Notes: generated by a model not told the origin, from the letters alone. Shown: positions 16,403 through 31,090, counted from the stretch's first letter. The stretch is 34,881 nt of DNA from Clostridiales bacterium (GCA_012838345.1 DUPK01000010.1:1-34881); one strand, 5' to 3'. A program made the numbers and translations.

Positions 16403-17602
16403 TTAATCGAAAATCTCGATAACAACACCGGAGCCGACTGTTCTGCCGCCCTCGCGGATAGCAAAGCGCAGTCCCTTCTCAATGGCTATCGGGGTGATGA
16501 GCTCAACGTTCATGTCAACGTTGTCGCCGGGCATGCACATCTCGACGCCCTCGGGCAGGTTGATAATTCCGGTAACGTCTGTTGTACGGAAGTAGAACTG
16601 CGGACGATAGTTGTTAAAGAACGGGGTGTGGCGTCCTCCCTCTTCCTTGGTCAGAACGTAAACCTGGCCCTTGAACTTTGTCAGAGGGTTGATGCTGCCG
16701 GGCTTGGCAAGAACCTGGCCTCTCTGGACCTCGTTCTTGGCGATACCGCGGAGAAGCGTACCGACGTTGTCGCCGGCCTCAGCATAATCAAGAACCTTGT
16801 GGAACATCTCTGTGCCGGTAACGACAGTCTTCTTTGTGGGCTTGATGCCAACGATTTCAACTTCGTCGCCGACCTTGACTCTACCACGCTCGACACGGCC
16901 GGTGGTAACAGTTCCGCGTCCGGTAATCGTGAAGACGTCCTCAATGGGCATGAGGAAGGGCAGGTCAGCCTTACGGTCGGGTGTCGGAATGTAACTGTCA
17001 ACGGCGTCCATAAGCTCCTTAATGCATGCATACTCGGGAGCGTTAGTATCGGTAGATGAGGATGAGAGAGCGTTAAGCGCAGAACCCTTTATGATGGGAA
17101 TATCGTCGCCGGGGAACTTCTCCTTGGAGAGAAGCTCACGGACTTCCATCTCGACAAGCTCTATGAGCTCGGGGTCGTCAACCTGGTCTATCTTGTTGAG
17201 GAAAACAACGATAGCAGGCACACCGACCTGGCGGGCAAGGATTATGTGCTCGCGGGTCTGAGCCATGGGGCCGTCGGTGGCGGCGATAACGAGTATGGCG
17301 CCGTCCATCTGAGCAGCACCGGTAATCATGTTCTTAATATAGTCGGCGTGGCCCGGGCAGTCAACGTGGGCATAGTGGCGCTTCTCAGTCTGATACTCAA
17401 CGTGCGAGGTGTTGATTGTGATACCTCTTTCCCTCTCCTCAGGGGCCTTGTCAATCTGATCATACGACTCGAATTCGGCCTGACCCATAAGGTTGAGGTA
17501 CTTTGTAATAGCGGCTGTAAGGGTGGTCTTGCCGTGGTCAACGTGACCAATGGTTCCGATATTTACGTGGGGCTTTGTTCTTTCAAACTTTTGTTTAGCC
17601 AT
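16403..17602 (-). CDS. tuf: Elongation factor Tu
   Basis: GTPase that brings aminoacyl-tRNA to the ribosome. The 399-residue protein has G1 GHVDHGKT (19-26), the switch II region [21 protein letters not shown], here quoted as DCPGHADY, and NKID, then beta-barrel domains 2 and 3 ([13 protein letters not shown] and the C-terminal GRTVGSGVV). It is the last gene of the str block after fusA and has its own internal promoter. Confidence 0.99.
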   Translation of the reverse strand: MAKQKFERTKPHVNIGTIGHVDHGKTTLTAAITKYLNLMGQAEFESYDQIDKAPEERERGITINTSHVEYQTEKRHYAHVDCPGHADYIKNMITGAAQMDGAILVIAATDGPMAQTREHIILARQVGVPAIVVFLNKIDQVDDPELIELVEMEVRELLSKEKFPGDDIPIIKGSALNALSSSSTDTNAPEYACIKELMDAVDSYIPTPDRKADLPFLMPIEDVFTITGRGTVTTGRVERGRVKVGDEVEIVGIKPTKKTVVTGTEMFHKVLDYAEAGDNVGTLLRGIAKNEVQRGQVLAKPGSINPLTKFKGQVYVLTKEEGGRHTPFFNNYRPQFYFRTTDVTGIINLPEGVEMCMPGDNVDMNVELITPIAIEKGLRFAIREGGRTVGSGVVIEIFD

Positions 17603-17656
17603 TGTGAGTTGTCCTCCTTATAGTAAAATAAGCATTTGTATTATAATTGTACCGTT

Positions 17657-17685
17657 ATTCTACAGCAGGTCTGCTGTTTTTGCAA
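17657..17685 (-). promoter_or_regulatory. Internal tuf promoter with an inverted repeat in its spacer
   Basis: Minus strand: TTGCAA (17680-17685), 17 bp, TAGAAT (17657-17662), in the 90-bp fusA-tuf gap. The spacer is largely an inverted repeat, ACAGCAG and CTGCTGT separated by 2 bp (17662-17677), which could be an operator or chance. Confidence 0.55.
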
Positions 17686-17692
17686 CCAAAAT

Positions 17693-19780
<2,088 letters not shown>

Positions 19781-19812
19781 ATTTTCTCTCCTAATTAAAA
19801 CTACCTATGGGA

Positions 19813-20283
19813 TTACCAGCGATAATGGGCGAAAGCTCTGTTGGCCTCGGCCATCTTGTGCATGTCTTCTTTCTTCTTGACAGAGTTGCCGACATTGTTG
19901 CTTGCGTCCATTATTTCTGCAGCAAGACGCTCTTTCATCGTCTTTTCGCCGCGGCTTCTGGAAAAGCTTGTAATCCAGCGCAGCGCTAGCGTCTGACGCC
20001 TCTCAGGCCTTACTTCGACAGGAACCTGATAGGTGGCGCCACCGACGCGGCGTGCTTTAACCTCCAGCGAAGGCATGATGTTCTCCATTGCCTGTACAAA
20101 AACGTCAAGAGCCGGCTTGCCAGTCTTATCTGCTATTATCTCAAAAGCGCCGTAAACAATCTTCTGAGCAACACCTTTTTTGCCGTCCAACATTATGTTG
20201 TTTATCAGCTTTGTGACCAAAGCTGAATTGTATACAGGGTCCGGCAATACTTCTCTCTTGGGTACGTTACCTCTCCTGGGCAC
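19813..20283 (-). CDS. rpsG: 30S ribosomal protein S7
   Basis: Primary binder of the 16S rRNA 3' major domain. Opening [19 protein letters not shown] and the motif [18 protein letters not shown] are characteristic. The GTG at 20283, with GGAGGG 7 nt upstream, gives the usual 156 residues; the ATG at 20301 would add 6 and has no better ribosome site. Confidence 0.98.
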   Translation of the reverse strand: MPRRGNVPKREVLPDPVYNSALVTKLINNIMLDGKKGVAQKIVYGAFEIIADKTGKPALDVFVQAMENIMPSLEVKARRVGGATYQVPVEVRPERRQTLALRWITSFSRSRGEKTMKERLAAEIMDASNNVGNSVKKKEDMHKMAEANRAFAHYRW

Positions 20284-20301
20284 TATACTTCCCTCCTTCA
20301 T

Positions 20302-20436
20302 AAAAAAATGATTTCATAGGTACTCGAAGGAAACTTAATCCCCCGTGAATGCCTGCCTCGAGATAACATACATTAAAATATATATGTTAATCTTTTCGGC
20401 AAGGCAAAGCCTTGCGCCAAAGCGCTGTAGCTTCAC
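20302..20436 (-). other. rpsL-rpsG intergenic stretch with a hairpin
   Basis: 135 bp without a gene. It holds a 7-bp stem GCAAGGC/GCCTTGC with a 3-base loop (20399-20415) and an AT-rich inverted repeat TAACATA/TATGTTA (20364-20370, 20383-20389). No T run follows the hairpin on the minus strand. It may be an mRNA processing or regulatory site; a weak internal promoter cannot be excluded. Confidence 0.4.
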
Positions 20437-20874
20437 TTACTTGCGGCCGGCAGCAGCCTGACCGGGTTTGGGCCTCTTCGCACCGTACTTGCTTCGTCCC
20501 TGCATGCGCTTGGCAACGCCCTGCGCATCAAGAGTGCCGCGGATAATATGGTATCTTACACCGGGGAGGTCCTTAACACGGCCGCCGCGAATCATGACAA
20601 CGGAGTGCTCCTGCAGGTTGTGTCCGATGCCGGGGATATAGGCGGTTACCTCGTAGCCGTTTGTAAGACGCACACGGGCAATCTTACGAAGCGCGGAGTT
20701 GGGCTTCTTAGGGGTAGAGGTTCTAACTGCGGTGCATACACCCCTCTTCTGCGGTGAAGGCAAGTCAATCTCTCTGTTTTTCAGGGTGTTCAGGCCCTTT
20801 TGCATTGCGGGAGACGCTGACTTATATGTTACCTTTTCCCTGCCCTTCCTCACTAGCTGATTAAATGTGGGCAT
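20437..20874 (-). CDS. rpsL: 30S ribosomal protein S12
   Basis: Decoding-centre protein, 145 residues, opening [14 protein letters not shown]. The loops KKPNSALRK and [12 protein letters not shown] are wild type at the two lysines where streptomycin resistance arises, so a streptomycin-sensitive S12 is predicted. Order ybxF-rpsL-rpsG-fusA-tuf is the standard Firmicute str operon. Confidence 0.98.
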   Translation of the reverse strand: MPTFNQLVRKGREKVTYKSASPAMQKGLNTLKNREIDLPSPQKRGVCTAVRTSTPKKPNSALRKIARVRLTNGYEVTAYIPGIGHNLQEHSVVMIRGGRVKDLPGVRYHIIRGTLDAQGVAKRMQGRSKYGAKRPKPGQAAAGRK

Positions 20875-20944
20875 TTTTCTCCTCCTTTCATAAATAGTGG
20901 TTATTTTATACGGAAAACAAATTTGTATTCCGCAAAAACCAAAA

Positions 20945-21187
20945 TTACTTTAATAAAACCGCGGCGGAGGTTCCTACTTCTATGCCGCAGGCTCTGCCCA
21001 GTTCGCCCATAGTCGGAACCGAAACCACATCCACGCCGTGCTCAGCGCACAGCTCCAAAAGCGATTGCTTTATGCGGTTTTCAACATCCTCGGCTATAAA
21101 CATCACTGCCGCAGTTCCCTTTTTCACGGCTTTGCGGCACTGGTTGATTCCGGCTACTCGTCTTCCGTTTTCAAGTCTCGAAATCAT
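20945..21187 (-). CDS. ybxF: L7Ae/L30e-family ribosomal-associated protein YbxF
   Basis: An 80-residue RNA-binding protein related to L7Ae, binding kink-turn RNA in its family. Core signatures are [20 protein letters not shown] and the C-terminal [17 protein letters not shown]. The ATG at 21187 (AAGGAT upstream) gives the usual length. The longer frame to 21247 would start inside the promoter region. Position between rpoC and rpsL is the same as in Bacillus. Confidence 0.92.
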   Translation of the reverse strand: MISRLENGRRVAGINQCRKAVKKGTAAVMFIAEDVENRIKQSLLELCAEHGVDVVSVPTMGELGRACGIEVGTSAAVLLK

Positions 21188-21215
21188 ATAACCATCCTTC
21201 CGCAAACTGCACAGT

Positions 21216-21244
21216 ATTTTAACACATCTTCTGAGCACAGTCAA
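21216..21244 (-). promoter_or_regulatory. str-operon promoter upstream of ybxF
   Basis: Minus strand: TTGACT (21239-21244), 17 bp, TAAAAT (21216-21221), placing the start of transcription near 21209, about 22 nt before the ATG. It would let ybxF-rpsL-rpsG-fusA be transcribed apart from rpoBC. Confidence 0.8.
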
Positions 21245-21284
21245 CAAATATTTCTGGCATTTCCAGGTTGTACGGAGTTTTGCT

Positions 21285-21308
21285 CCAGGGGGGCGTTAAC
21301 CCCCCTGG
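21285..21308 (-). terminator. GC-rich hairpin right after rpoC
   Basis: Perfect 9-bp stem CCAGGGGGG (21285-21293) with CCCCCCTGG (21300-21308), 6-base loop, 2 bp past the rpoC stop. No T run follows on the minus strand (GAGCAAAACTCC instead), so it may be a partial terminator or an RNA-stabilising end. Confidence 0.6.
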
Positions 21309-21310
21309 TC

Positions 21311-24874
<3,564 letters not shown>

Positions 24875-24876
24875 AA

Positions 24877-27800
24877 TTACTCGTCCTCCTCATCCAAAAT
24901 CTCAAGTTCTTCGTCAAAAGCCTCGTCGGAATCGTCAAAGTATTCATCGGAGCCTTCGTCGGTCTCCTCCTCGATTTCGGCATCTTCGATGGTGTATCCT
25001 CCGAGCTCAATCTCACTGTCCTCAGGCTGATACATCACTTCCTCCCTGAGGCCCGGATAATCGTCTTCGTCCTCCGACTTGAGCTCAACTTCGTTTCCTT
25101 CAGAGTCAAGCACATGTACGTCGAGACACAGGGACTGAAGCTCCTTGACCAGGACCTTGAAGGATTCGGGTATGCCGGGCTGCGGCACGTTGTGGCCCTT
25201 GACAATTGCCTCGTAGGTGCGCACGCGGCCGGTTACGTCGTCCGACTTGACGGTAAGAATCTCCTGCAGCGTGTAGGCGGCTCCGTAGGCCTCGAGCGCC
25301 CAGACTTCCATTTCTCCGAAGCGCTGTCCGCCGAACTGGGCCTTTCCGCCGAGCGGCTGCTGGGTAACCAGTGAGTACGGCCCCGTGCTTCTTGCGTGAA
25401 TCTTATCGTCAACCAGATGGTGGAGCTTAAGGAAGTACATATATCCCACCGTTACGGGGTTGTCAAAGGGCAGGCCGGTCCGCCCGTCGTAAAGAACACT
25501 CTTTCCGTCTCTCCTGAGGCCCGCAATCTCCAGCGTATCCATTATTTCAATCTCGTTTGCGCCGGCGAATATGGGCGTTACCACCTTCCAGCCAAGCGCC
25601 CTGGCGGCATATCCGAGGTGCACCTCAAGAACCTGGCCGATATTCATACGCGAGGGAACGCCGAGCGGGTTTAAGACGATGTCGAGCGGCGTGCCGTCGG
25701 GCAAATAAGGCATATCCTCTCTCGGGAGTATCCTTGAGACAACGCCCTTGTTTCCATGTCGCCCGGCCATCTTGTCGCCTACCGAAATCTTCCTCTTTTG
25801 CGCTATATAGCAGCGGACAACCATGTTGACGCCGGGGTTCATCTCGTCTCCGTTTTTGCGGGTGAACACCTTGACGTCGACGACTATTCCGCTCTCGCCG
25901 TGCGGCACTCTAAGCGAGGTGTCTCTGACCTCTCTTGCCTTTTCGCCGAAAATCGCGCGAAGGAGCCTCTCCTCGGCGGTAAGGTCGGTCTCGCCTTTGG
26001 GCGTGACCTTGCCGACGAGAATGTCTCCGGCATGCACCTCGGCGCCTATCGTTATAATTCCGCGCTCGTCAAGGTAGCGCAGCGCGTCTTCGCCCACGCC
26101 CGGAATATCCCTTGTAATTTCCTCGGGGCCGAGCTTCGTGTCGCGTGCTTCAATTTCATACTCCTCGATGTGAATCGAGGTAAATACATCCTCAAGAACA
26201 AGGCGCTCGTTTATAAGAATGGCGTCCTCGTAGTTGTAGCCTTCCCATGTCATAAAGCCGACAAGCACGTTCTTGCCGAGCGAAAGCTCTCCCTGACAGG
26301 TGGACGGGCCGTCGGCAAGCACCGTATCGGCGTCAACCCTGTCGCCGGCTTCGACTACCGGGCGCTGATTTATGCAGGTGCCCTGGTTGCTTCTTGCAAA
26401 CTTTGTGAGTCTGTAGGTCTTAATTTCACCCGAATCGTATTTGACGGTTATGCTGTTTGCATCTACCTTCGTTACAACGCCTTCGCCCGAAGCCATGATG
26501 ACGGCTCCGGAATCCACCGCGCACTTGTGCTCTATGCCCGTTGCGACTATCGGCTCCTCGGGTACGAGCAGGGGCACCGCCTGGCGCTGCATGTTCGCGC
26601 CCATCAGAGCGCGGTTGGCGTCGTCGTTTTCGAGGAATGGTATCATAGCGGTGGCTATGGATACCATCATCTTGGGCGAAACGTCCACAAAATCGACGCG
26701 CTCCCTGTCGACCTCGATTATTTCGTCGCGGTGGCGGCAGGTAATACGCTTGTTAATAAGCACGCCGTTTTCATCCGTGGGTTCCGTCGCCTGGGCGACA
26801 ATATACTGGTCCTCCTCGTCGGCGGTGAGGTAATATATCTCGTCCGTTACGCGGCAGGTGGACTTGTCTACCTTCCTGTAGGGCGCGACAAGGAAGCCGT
26901 ACTCGTTGACCCTTGCATAGCTTGCAAGATAGGATATAAGGCCTATGTTGGGGCCTTCCGGCGTCTCTATCGGGCACATTCTGCCGTAGTGGCTGTAGTG
27001 GACGTCGCGCACGTCGAAGTTCGCGCGCTCCCTGGAAAGACCGCCGGGGCCGAGAGCCGACATCCTGCGCTTATGCGTAAGCTCGGCAAGCGGGTTTGTC
27101 TGGTCCATAAACTGGCTGAGCGGCGAGGAGCCGAAAAACTCCTTTAGGGCCGCCGTCACGGGCCTTATATTGATAAGCGACTGCGGGGTGACTATATCTA
27201 AATCCTGGAGCGTCATGCGCTCGCGGATAACGCGCTCCATACGCGAAAAGCCGACCCGGAACTGGTTCTGAAGAAGCTCTCCGACGCTTCTAAGTCGCCT
27301 GTTTCCGAGATGGTCTATATCGTCGTCCTCCCCGATATTGTGTCCAAGGCCGTTTAAATAGTTGACCGCGGCGAACACGTCGTCGGGAATAATGTGCTTG
27401 GGGATAAGGTCGTCAATATCCTCAAGAATGGCGGTTTTAAGCGCTTCGCCCTCGTATTTTTCGAGCAGGTCGCGCAGTATAATGAATCGGACCTTTTCCT
27501 TGATGCCGAGCTCCTCGGGGTCGAAATCGACGAAGGCCGAGAGGTTGACCATTCCGTTGGAAAAGACCTTAACGAGCTTTCCGTCGGCGTTGAGGGTTAC
27601 CTCCACAACTCCCTTATCCTCGATAAACTGAGCCTTTTCGTTTGTCAGAAACTCGTCGCCCTCGGCGAGGATTTCTCCGGTCATGGGGTCTGCAACCGGA
27701 TAGGCGAGCCTGTGCCCTGCTATGCGCGGAGCCAGGGCGAGCTTTTTGTTGAACTTATAGCGGCCAACCGCCGAAATATCGTATCTGCGGGGCGCAAAAA

Positions 27801-28629
27801 AGAGGTTTTCAAGAAGCGTCTCGGCGCTGTCGACCGTTGGGGGGTCGCCCGGGCGCAGGCGCCTGTAAATCTCAATAAGGGCCTCCTCGCGATTTCGGGT
27901 GGTGTCCTTGTCGAAGGTCGCGAGAATTCTCTCGTCGTCCCCAAAAATATCGCGAAGCTGCTCGTTTGTAACCGCCCCGCCCACGGCCGAGGGCATGGAC
28001 AGCCAGGTATAAGGCTGGTTATCCTTCGGGGCACCCATGGACTTGAGAAGCCAGGTTATGGGCAATTTGCGGTTCTTGTCGATTCTGACGTAAAAGACAT
28101 CGGACAGGTCGGTCTCAAATTCAAGCCAGGCGCCGCGGTAAGGTATAACGGTGGCGCTATAGACTATTGCCGCCGTCTTATCCTTGCGCTTTTCAAAGTA
28201 AACGCCGGGGCTTCTGATAATCTGAGAAACTATAACACGCTCTGCACCGTTTATGATAAAAGTGCCTCCCTCCGTCATCAGAGGCAGGTCTCCCATGAAT
28301 ATCTCCTGTTCTTTTATCTCCTCGGTCTCTTTATTCCTAAGGCGGACTTTGACCTTAAGCGGAGCTGCGTAAGTGGCATCCCGGGCTTTGCACTCCTCCT
28401 CAGTGTACTTTGGCTTTTCGTCCATCGAGTAGTCGATGAAGGACAGTTCAAGATTTCCGGAATAGTCCGAAATCGAGGCCACATCTTTGAAGACCTCTCT
28501 AAGTCCAGTCTCGAGGAACCATTTATAAGAACTTTTCTGTACCTCGAGCAAATCCGGCATATCCTGAATTTCGCTGATTTTGGAGTAGCTTTTACGCACA
28601 ACTTTGCCATAGCTGACATCCTTGACCAT
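24877..28629 (-). CDS. rpoB: DNA-directed RNA polymerase subunit beta
   Basis: 1250 residues. The rifampicin-pocket segment reads [20 protein letters not shown], followed by [11 protein letters not shown]; the usual resistance positions (Asp in FMDQ, His in THKRR, Ser in SALGPGG) are wild type, predicting a sensitive enzyme. EGPNIGLI and [12 protein letters not shown] are also present. The last 60 or so residues form a strongly acidic tail beyond the conserved core (for example [14 protein letters not shown]). AAGGAGTG lies 8 nt before the ATG at 28629. The genes rplKAJL do not precede it; a glycosyltransferase gene diverges from it. Confidence 0.99.
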   Translation of the reverse strand: MVKDVSYGKVVRKSYSKISEIQDMPDLLEVQKSSYKWFLETGLREVFKDVASISDYSGNLELSFIDYSMDEKPKYTEEECKARDATYAAPLKVKVRLRNKETEEIKEQEIFMGDLPLMTEGGTFIINGAERVIVSQIIRSPGVYFEKRKDKTAAIVYSATVIPYRGAWLEFETDLSDVFYVRIDKNRKLPITWLLKSMGAPKDNQPYTWLSMPSAVGGAVTNEQLRDIFGDDERILATFDKDTTRNREEALIEIYRRLRPGDPPTVDSAETLLENLFFAPRRYDISAVGRYKFNKKLALAPRIAGHRLAYPVADPMTGEILAEGDEFLTNEKAQFIEDKGVVEVTLNADGKLVKVFSNGMVNLSAFVDFDPEELGIKEKVRFIILRDLLEKYEGEALKTAILEDIDDLIPKHIIPDDVFAAVNYLNGLGHNIGEDDDIDHLGNRRLRSVGELLQNQFRVGFSRMERVIRERMTLQDLDIVTPQSLINIRPVTAALKEFFGSSPLSQFMDQTNPLAELTHKRRMSALGPGGLSRERANFDVRDVHYSHYGRMCPIETPEGPNIGLISYLASYARVNEYGFLVAPYRKVDKSTCRVTDEIYYLTADEEDQYIVAQATEPTDENGVLINKRITCRHRDEIIEVDRERVDFVDVSPKMMVSIATAMIPFLENDDANRALMGANMQRQAVPLLVPEEPIVATGIEHKCAVDSGAVIMASGEGVVTKVDANSITVKYDSGEIKTYRLTKFARSNQGTCINQRPVVEAGDRVDADTVLADGPSTCQGELSLGKNVLVGFMTWEGYNYEDAILINERLVLEDVFTSIHIEEYEIEARDTKLGPEEITRDIPGVGEDALRYLDERGIITIGAEVHAGDILVGKVTPKGETDLTAEERLLRAIFGEKAREVRDTSLRVPHGESGIVVDVKVFTRKNGDEMNPGVNMVVRCYIAQKRKISVGDKMAGRHGNKGVVSRILPREDMPYLPDGTPLDIVLNPLGVPSRMNIGQVLEVHLGYAARALGWKVVTPIFAGANEIEIMDTLEIAGLRRDGKSVLYDGRTGLPFDNPVTVGYMYFLKLHHLVDDKIHARSTGPYSLVTQQPLGGKAQFGGQRFGEMEVWALEAYGAAYTLQEILTVKSDDVTGRVRTYEAIVKGHNVPQPGIPESFKVLVKELQSLCLDVHVLDSEGNEVELKSEDEDDYPGLREEVMYQPEDSEIELGGYTIEDAEIEEETDEGSDEYFDDSDEAFDEELEILDEEDE

Positions 28630-28792
28630 CTGGCTTTCACTCCTTGTGTATGTTTAATCGGGACGAAAATTGCTGCACGCCCGGATAAGTTGTTATATTT
28701 TAAACGATATGGGTTGCATTTTATAAAATTGATGATAAAATAAGAATGTTAAGAAAATGCAGAAGTGTGCCCATTGAGGCATATAGCAAGTA
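28630..28792 (-). promoter_or_regulatory. rpoB leader (5' untranslated region)
   Basis: About 160 nt between the predicted start of transcription (near 28786) and the rpoB ATG. It is AT-rich with no gene. A possible plus-strand promoter lies inside it (28714-28741), so the two transcripts may overlap. Confidence 0.5.
28714..28741 (+). promoter_or_regulatory. Possible plus-strand promoter for the GT-C gene or a small RNA
   Basis: TTGCAT (28714-28719), 16 bp, TAAAAT (28736-28741); transcription would begin near 28748. Two terminator-like hairpins and then the GT-C gene follow. Confidence 0.4.
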
Positions 28793-28821
28793 ATTTTATC
28801 ATGCTTGGCTCAATATGTCAA
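28793..28821 (-). promoter_or_regulatory. rpoB promoter
   Basis: Minus strand: perfect TTGACA (28816-28821), 17 bp, TAAAAT (28793-28798). An A-tract lies directly upstream of the -35 (A run at 28825-28830 complement), like an UP element. An inverted repeat ATGCTTG/CAAGCAT (28801-28807, 28819-28825) spans the -35 and spacer. Confidence 0.85.
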
Positions 28822-28830
28822 GCATTTTTT
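28801..28830 (+). terminator. Terminator-like hairpin 1 in the GT-C leader
   Basis: Plus strand: ATGCTTG (28801-28807) pairs with CAAGCAT (28819-28825), 11-base loop, then TTTTTT. It coincides with the rpoB promoter read on the other strand, so either function could explain it. Confidence 0.4.
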
Positions 28831-28832
28831 AC

Positions 28833-28853
28833 CTAGATTATTCTAGATTATTC
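28833..28853. repeat. Tandem 10-bp repeat upstream of the rpoB -35
   Basis: TAGATTATTC occurs twice head to tail (28834-28843 and 28844-28853). The period is about one helical turn and it lies 13-32 bp upstream of the rpoB -35. Confidence 0.85.
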
Positions 28854-28862
28854 GTATTTTTG

Positions 28863-28891
28863 CGGTGAAGCTTTACGTTTCGCCGTTTTTT
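28863..28891 (+). terminator. Terminator-like hairpin 2 in the GT-C leader
   Basis: Plus strand: CGGTGAAGC (28863-28871) pairs with GTTTCGCCG (28877-28885), two G·U pairs, 5-base loop, then TTTTTT (28886-28891). No annotated plus-strand gene ends before it, so it suggests a leader or small RNA. Confidence 0.6.
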
Positions 28892-28913
28892 ATTGTTTAT
28901 ATCGAAAAAATTA

Positions 28914-28928
28914 GTGCCCGTCGGGCAC
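28914..28928 (+). repeat. Palindrome GTGCCCGTCGGGCAC next to the GT-C ribosome binding site
   Basis: Perfect 7-bp arms around one central base, ending immediately before the GGAGGTG Shine-Dalgarno (28929-28935). In RNA it forms a 6-bp stem with a 3-base loop; in DNA it could be an operator. Confidence 0.7.
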
Positions 28929-28944
28929 GGAGGTGTAATCTATT

Positions 28945-30132
28945 TTGGTACCGCTGTGCGTTCTTCTCCTTCTTGCCGCCACCATGTTTTTTCTTTATCG
29001 ACAAAAGCTTATCAAAAACAGCCTTGAATTTTTCCTGTGCCTCGGCCTTCTCGCCCTGCTTTTTGCAGTCAGATGGCTTTGCATGGCGCACATAACATTA
29101 GATTACACCGATTTTCTTGCAAAATGGGTCGAATTTTTCCGAGCGAGGGGCGGATTTTCCGCGCTAAAGTATTCCATAGGAAACTACAACGTCCCCTATC
29201 TCTACCTTCTCGCGCTTATATCATATATCCCGGCGCCCGACCTCTACCTTATAAAACTCATGTCCATAATATTTGATGTCGTGCTGGCCTTCGCCGGCCT
29301 CAAAATTGTTTCGCTTTTCACCAAGAGCCGGATAAAAAAGCTGGTCTGCTTCTATACGATACTTTTGCTACCAACAGTGATACTCAACGGCTCCTTCTGG
29401 GGCCAGTGTGACTCCATCTATGCCGCCTTTGCGCTGTGGAGTCTATACTTTGCGCTCAAGGACCGCCCCATCCTCTCCATGGTCATGATAGCGCTGTCCT
29501 TCGGGTTTAAGCTGCAGGCGGTGTTCATAATGCCTGTTTTCTTTGTGTTTCTCTACAGGAAAAAGCTCAAAATCCGCCACCTGATTGTCTTTCCTCTCAC
29601 CTATGTCGTGCTGGTGCTGCCGGCGGTTTTAGCTGGGCGGCCCTTCCTCGACACTATAACGCTCTACTTTAACCAGATTGACACCGTGGGCACAGCTCTT
29701 AATTATAATTCCTCATCGGTCTTTGCCTTATTTACTGATATTAGAAATAAAGAGGCAGCCGAAAGAATCGGTGTAATAGCCGCCTTTGTATTTGTCCTCA
29801 CAGTATTTGTCCTGACATTCATAAGGCGCAGGCGGCTTACAAACGACGCCTACCTGTCTGCTGCGCTTATTTTCTGCATCGGCGTTCCCTTCTTTCTGCC
29901 GCACATGCACGACCGCTATTTCTTCATGGCCGACGTCCTTTCGGTTTGCTTTGCCGTGGTGCATCCGAAGCGCTCCTTTGTGCCGGTGCTCGTGTCTTTC
30001 GCCTCCCTGCTCGGCTACCATGCCTATCTGAAAATGCGCTACTTCCTGCCCATGAGTTTCGGCGCCGTAGCCCTTCTTTTCGTACTTCTTGTGCTCTTTT
30101 TCGACCTTGTGTTCGTCTCAGAAGACAGCTAG
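28945..30132 (+). CDS. GT-C-fold membrane glycosyltransferase (Gpi18/COG5542-like)
   Basis: A 395-residue protein with about ten hydrophobic segments. It probably moves a sugar from a lipid-phosphate donor onto an acceptor outside the membrane. After the first helices, DYTDFLAKW carries the early acidic residue typical of GT-C enzymes; ILNGSFWGQCDSIYAAFALW and LPHMHDRYFF are motifs I associate with the Gpi18-like mannosyltransferase group (COG5542). The start is TTG at 28945, 9 nt after GGAGGTG. It is divergent from rpoB and ends at a strong terminator. The sugar and acceptor are unknown; it may serve cell-wall or glycolipid glycosylation. Confidence 0.82.
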   Translation: MVPLCVLLLLAATMFFLYRQKLIKNSLEFFLCLGLLALLFAVRWLCMAHITLDYTDFLAKWVEFFRARGGFSALKYSIGNYNVPYLYLLALISYIPAPDLYLIKLMSIIFDVVLAFAGLKIVSLFTKSRIKKLVCFYTILLLPTVILNGSFWGQCDSIYAAFALWSLYFALKDRPILSMVMIALSFGFKLQAVFIMPVFFVFLYRKKLKIRHLIVFPLTYVVLVLPAVLAGRPFLDTITLYFNQIDTVGTALNYNSSSVFALFTDIRNKEAAERIGVIAAFVFVLTVFVLTFIRRRRLTNDAYLSAALIFCIGVPFFLPHMHDRYFFMADVLSVCFAVVHPKRSFVPVLVSFASLLGYHAYLKMRYFLPMSFGAVALLFVLLVLFFDLVFVSEDS

Positions 30133-30185
30133 GGTGGGCTAAATAAGATTAATACGCCGGTAAGCGCCGGCATGAAATAACGCAG

Positions 30186-30224
30186 AATGGGTCTGAGTTC
30201 TCAAACGGAACTCAGACCCATTTT
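30186..30224 (+). terminator. Terminator between the GT-C gene and folD
   Basis: Perfect 15-bp stem (30186-30200 with 30208-30222), 7-base loop, followed on plus by TTTTACTTGC. The two genes converge here; the T run favours plus, but folD may use the stem as well. Confidence 0.88.
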
Positions 30225-30238
30225 ACTTGCTTTATATT

Positions 30239-31090
30239 TTAGGGGTTCTGGCGCTTTGCAGCCTCAACCACGTGCTTTACAAGCACGCTTGTCGTAACCG
30301 TGCCGACTCCGCCCGGAACGGGAGTAATCGCGCCTACGATGGGCTCTACCGCCTCAAAGTCGACGTCTCCGCAGAGCTTGCCTTCGTCGTCGACATTGAT
30401 GCCAACGTCTATGACGGTCTGTCCGGGGCTGACGCAGTCGGCTCCGACCGCCTTAGCCTTGCCCGCGCAGACAACAAGTATATCCGCCCTCTTGCAGATT
30501 TCGGGCAAATTCTGTGTCTTTGTATGGCAGACTGTGACCGTTGCGTTGCGCTTTAAGAGCATCATGGCGGCGGGCTTGCCGACCACGAGGCTTCTTCCGA
30601 CCACGACGGCGTTCTTTCCTGTCGTCTCTATTCCGAAGAACTCCAAGATTTCCATGCAGGCTTCGGGAGTGCAGGGGTCAAAACCTGTTATCTTATTGGC
30701 ATAGGTGCCGACCATGGAGATGTCCGTAATGCCGTCTATATCCTTCTCAGGAGCGAGGGCGGCGACTATCTTCGCCTCGTCCATGTGCTTGGGCAGCGGG
30801 CGGAGAATCAAAACGCCGTGTACATTCTTGTCCTTATTGAGCGATTCTACGGTGGCCATCATCTCATCGTGCGTGGCCTCTTCAGAAAGCAGCACCGAAC
30901 GGACCTCAACTCCGACGCTCTCACACCTTTTGGTGGCTCCGCGCTCGTATGCTATCGCATCTTCCTTCTCTCCCACGCGGACAATGGCCAGGGTGGGAAC
31001 TATCCCTCTTGCCTTCAGCGCCTCAACATCGGCCGTCAAGCGTTCCTTTAGATTGGCCGTTACCTTTTTTCCTTCAAGAAGCATTGCCAT
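30239..31090 (-). CDS. folD: FolD-family methylene-THF dehydrogenase, cyclohydrolase residues missing
   Basis: Normally a two-activity enzyme converting methylene-THF to methenyl-THF and then formyl-THF with NADP. The 283-residue protein has the substrate domain (about 1-140) and a Rossmann domain with GRSLVVGKPAAMMLL (165-179) and TPVPGGVGTVT. The conserved Tyr48 and Asp119 (PEKDIDG) are kept. The catalytic Lys four residues after the Tyr (K56 in the human enzyme) is Ala52 (YERGATKRC), and the Gln of HGxLVQLPLP (Q100 in human) is Leu96 (HGVLILRPLP). This variant appears to be a subfamily in Clostridia, from memory. The dehydrogenase is expected to work; the cyclohydrolase is doubtful. GGAGG precedes the ATG. 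It lies 12 bp after fchA, in one operon. Confidence 0.93.
   Translation of the reverse strand: MAMLLEGKKVTANLKERLTADVEALKARGIVPTLAIVRVGEKEDAIAYERGATKRCESVGVEVRSVLLSEEATHDEMMATVESLNKDKNVHGVLILRPLPKHMDEAKIVAALAPEKDIDGITDISMVGTYANKITGFDPCTPEACMEILEFFGIETTGKNAVVVGRSLVVGKPAAMMLLKRNATVTVCHTKTQNLPEICKRADILVVCAGKAKAVGADCVSPGQTVIDVGINVDDEGKLCGDVDFEAVEPIVGAITPVPGGVGTVTTSVLVKHVVEAAKRQNP

Noticed and set aside
25756-27147. Plus-strand open frame of 463 codons opposite rpoB
   Set aside because: A shadow of the rpoB reading frame; no credible start or domain.
27394-28743. Plus-strand open frame of 449 codons running past the rpoB start
   Set aside because: Lies opposite rpoB for nearly its whole length and translates to a His/Arg-rich unstructured pattern; not a gene.
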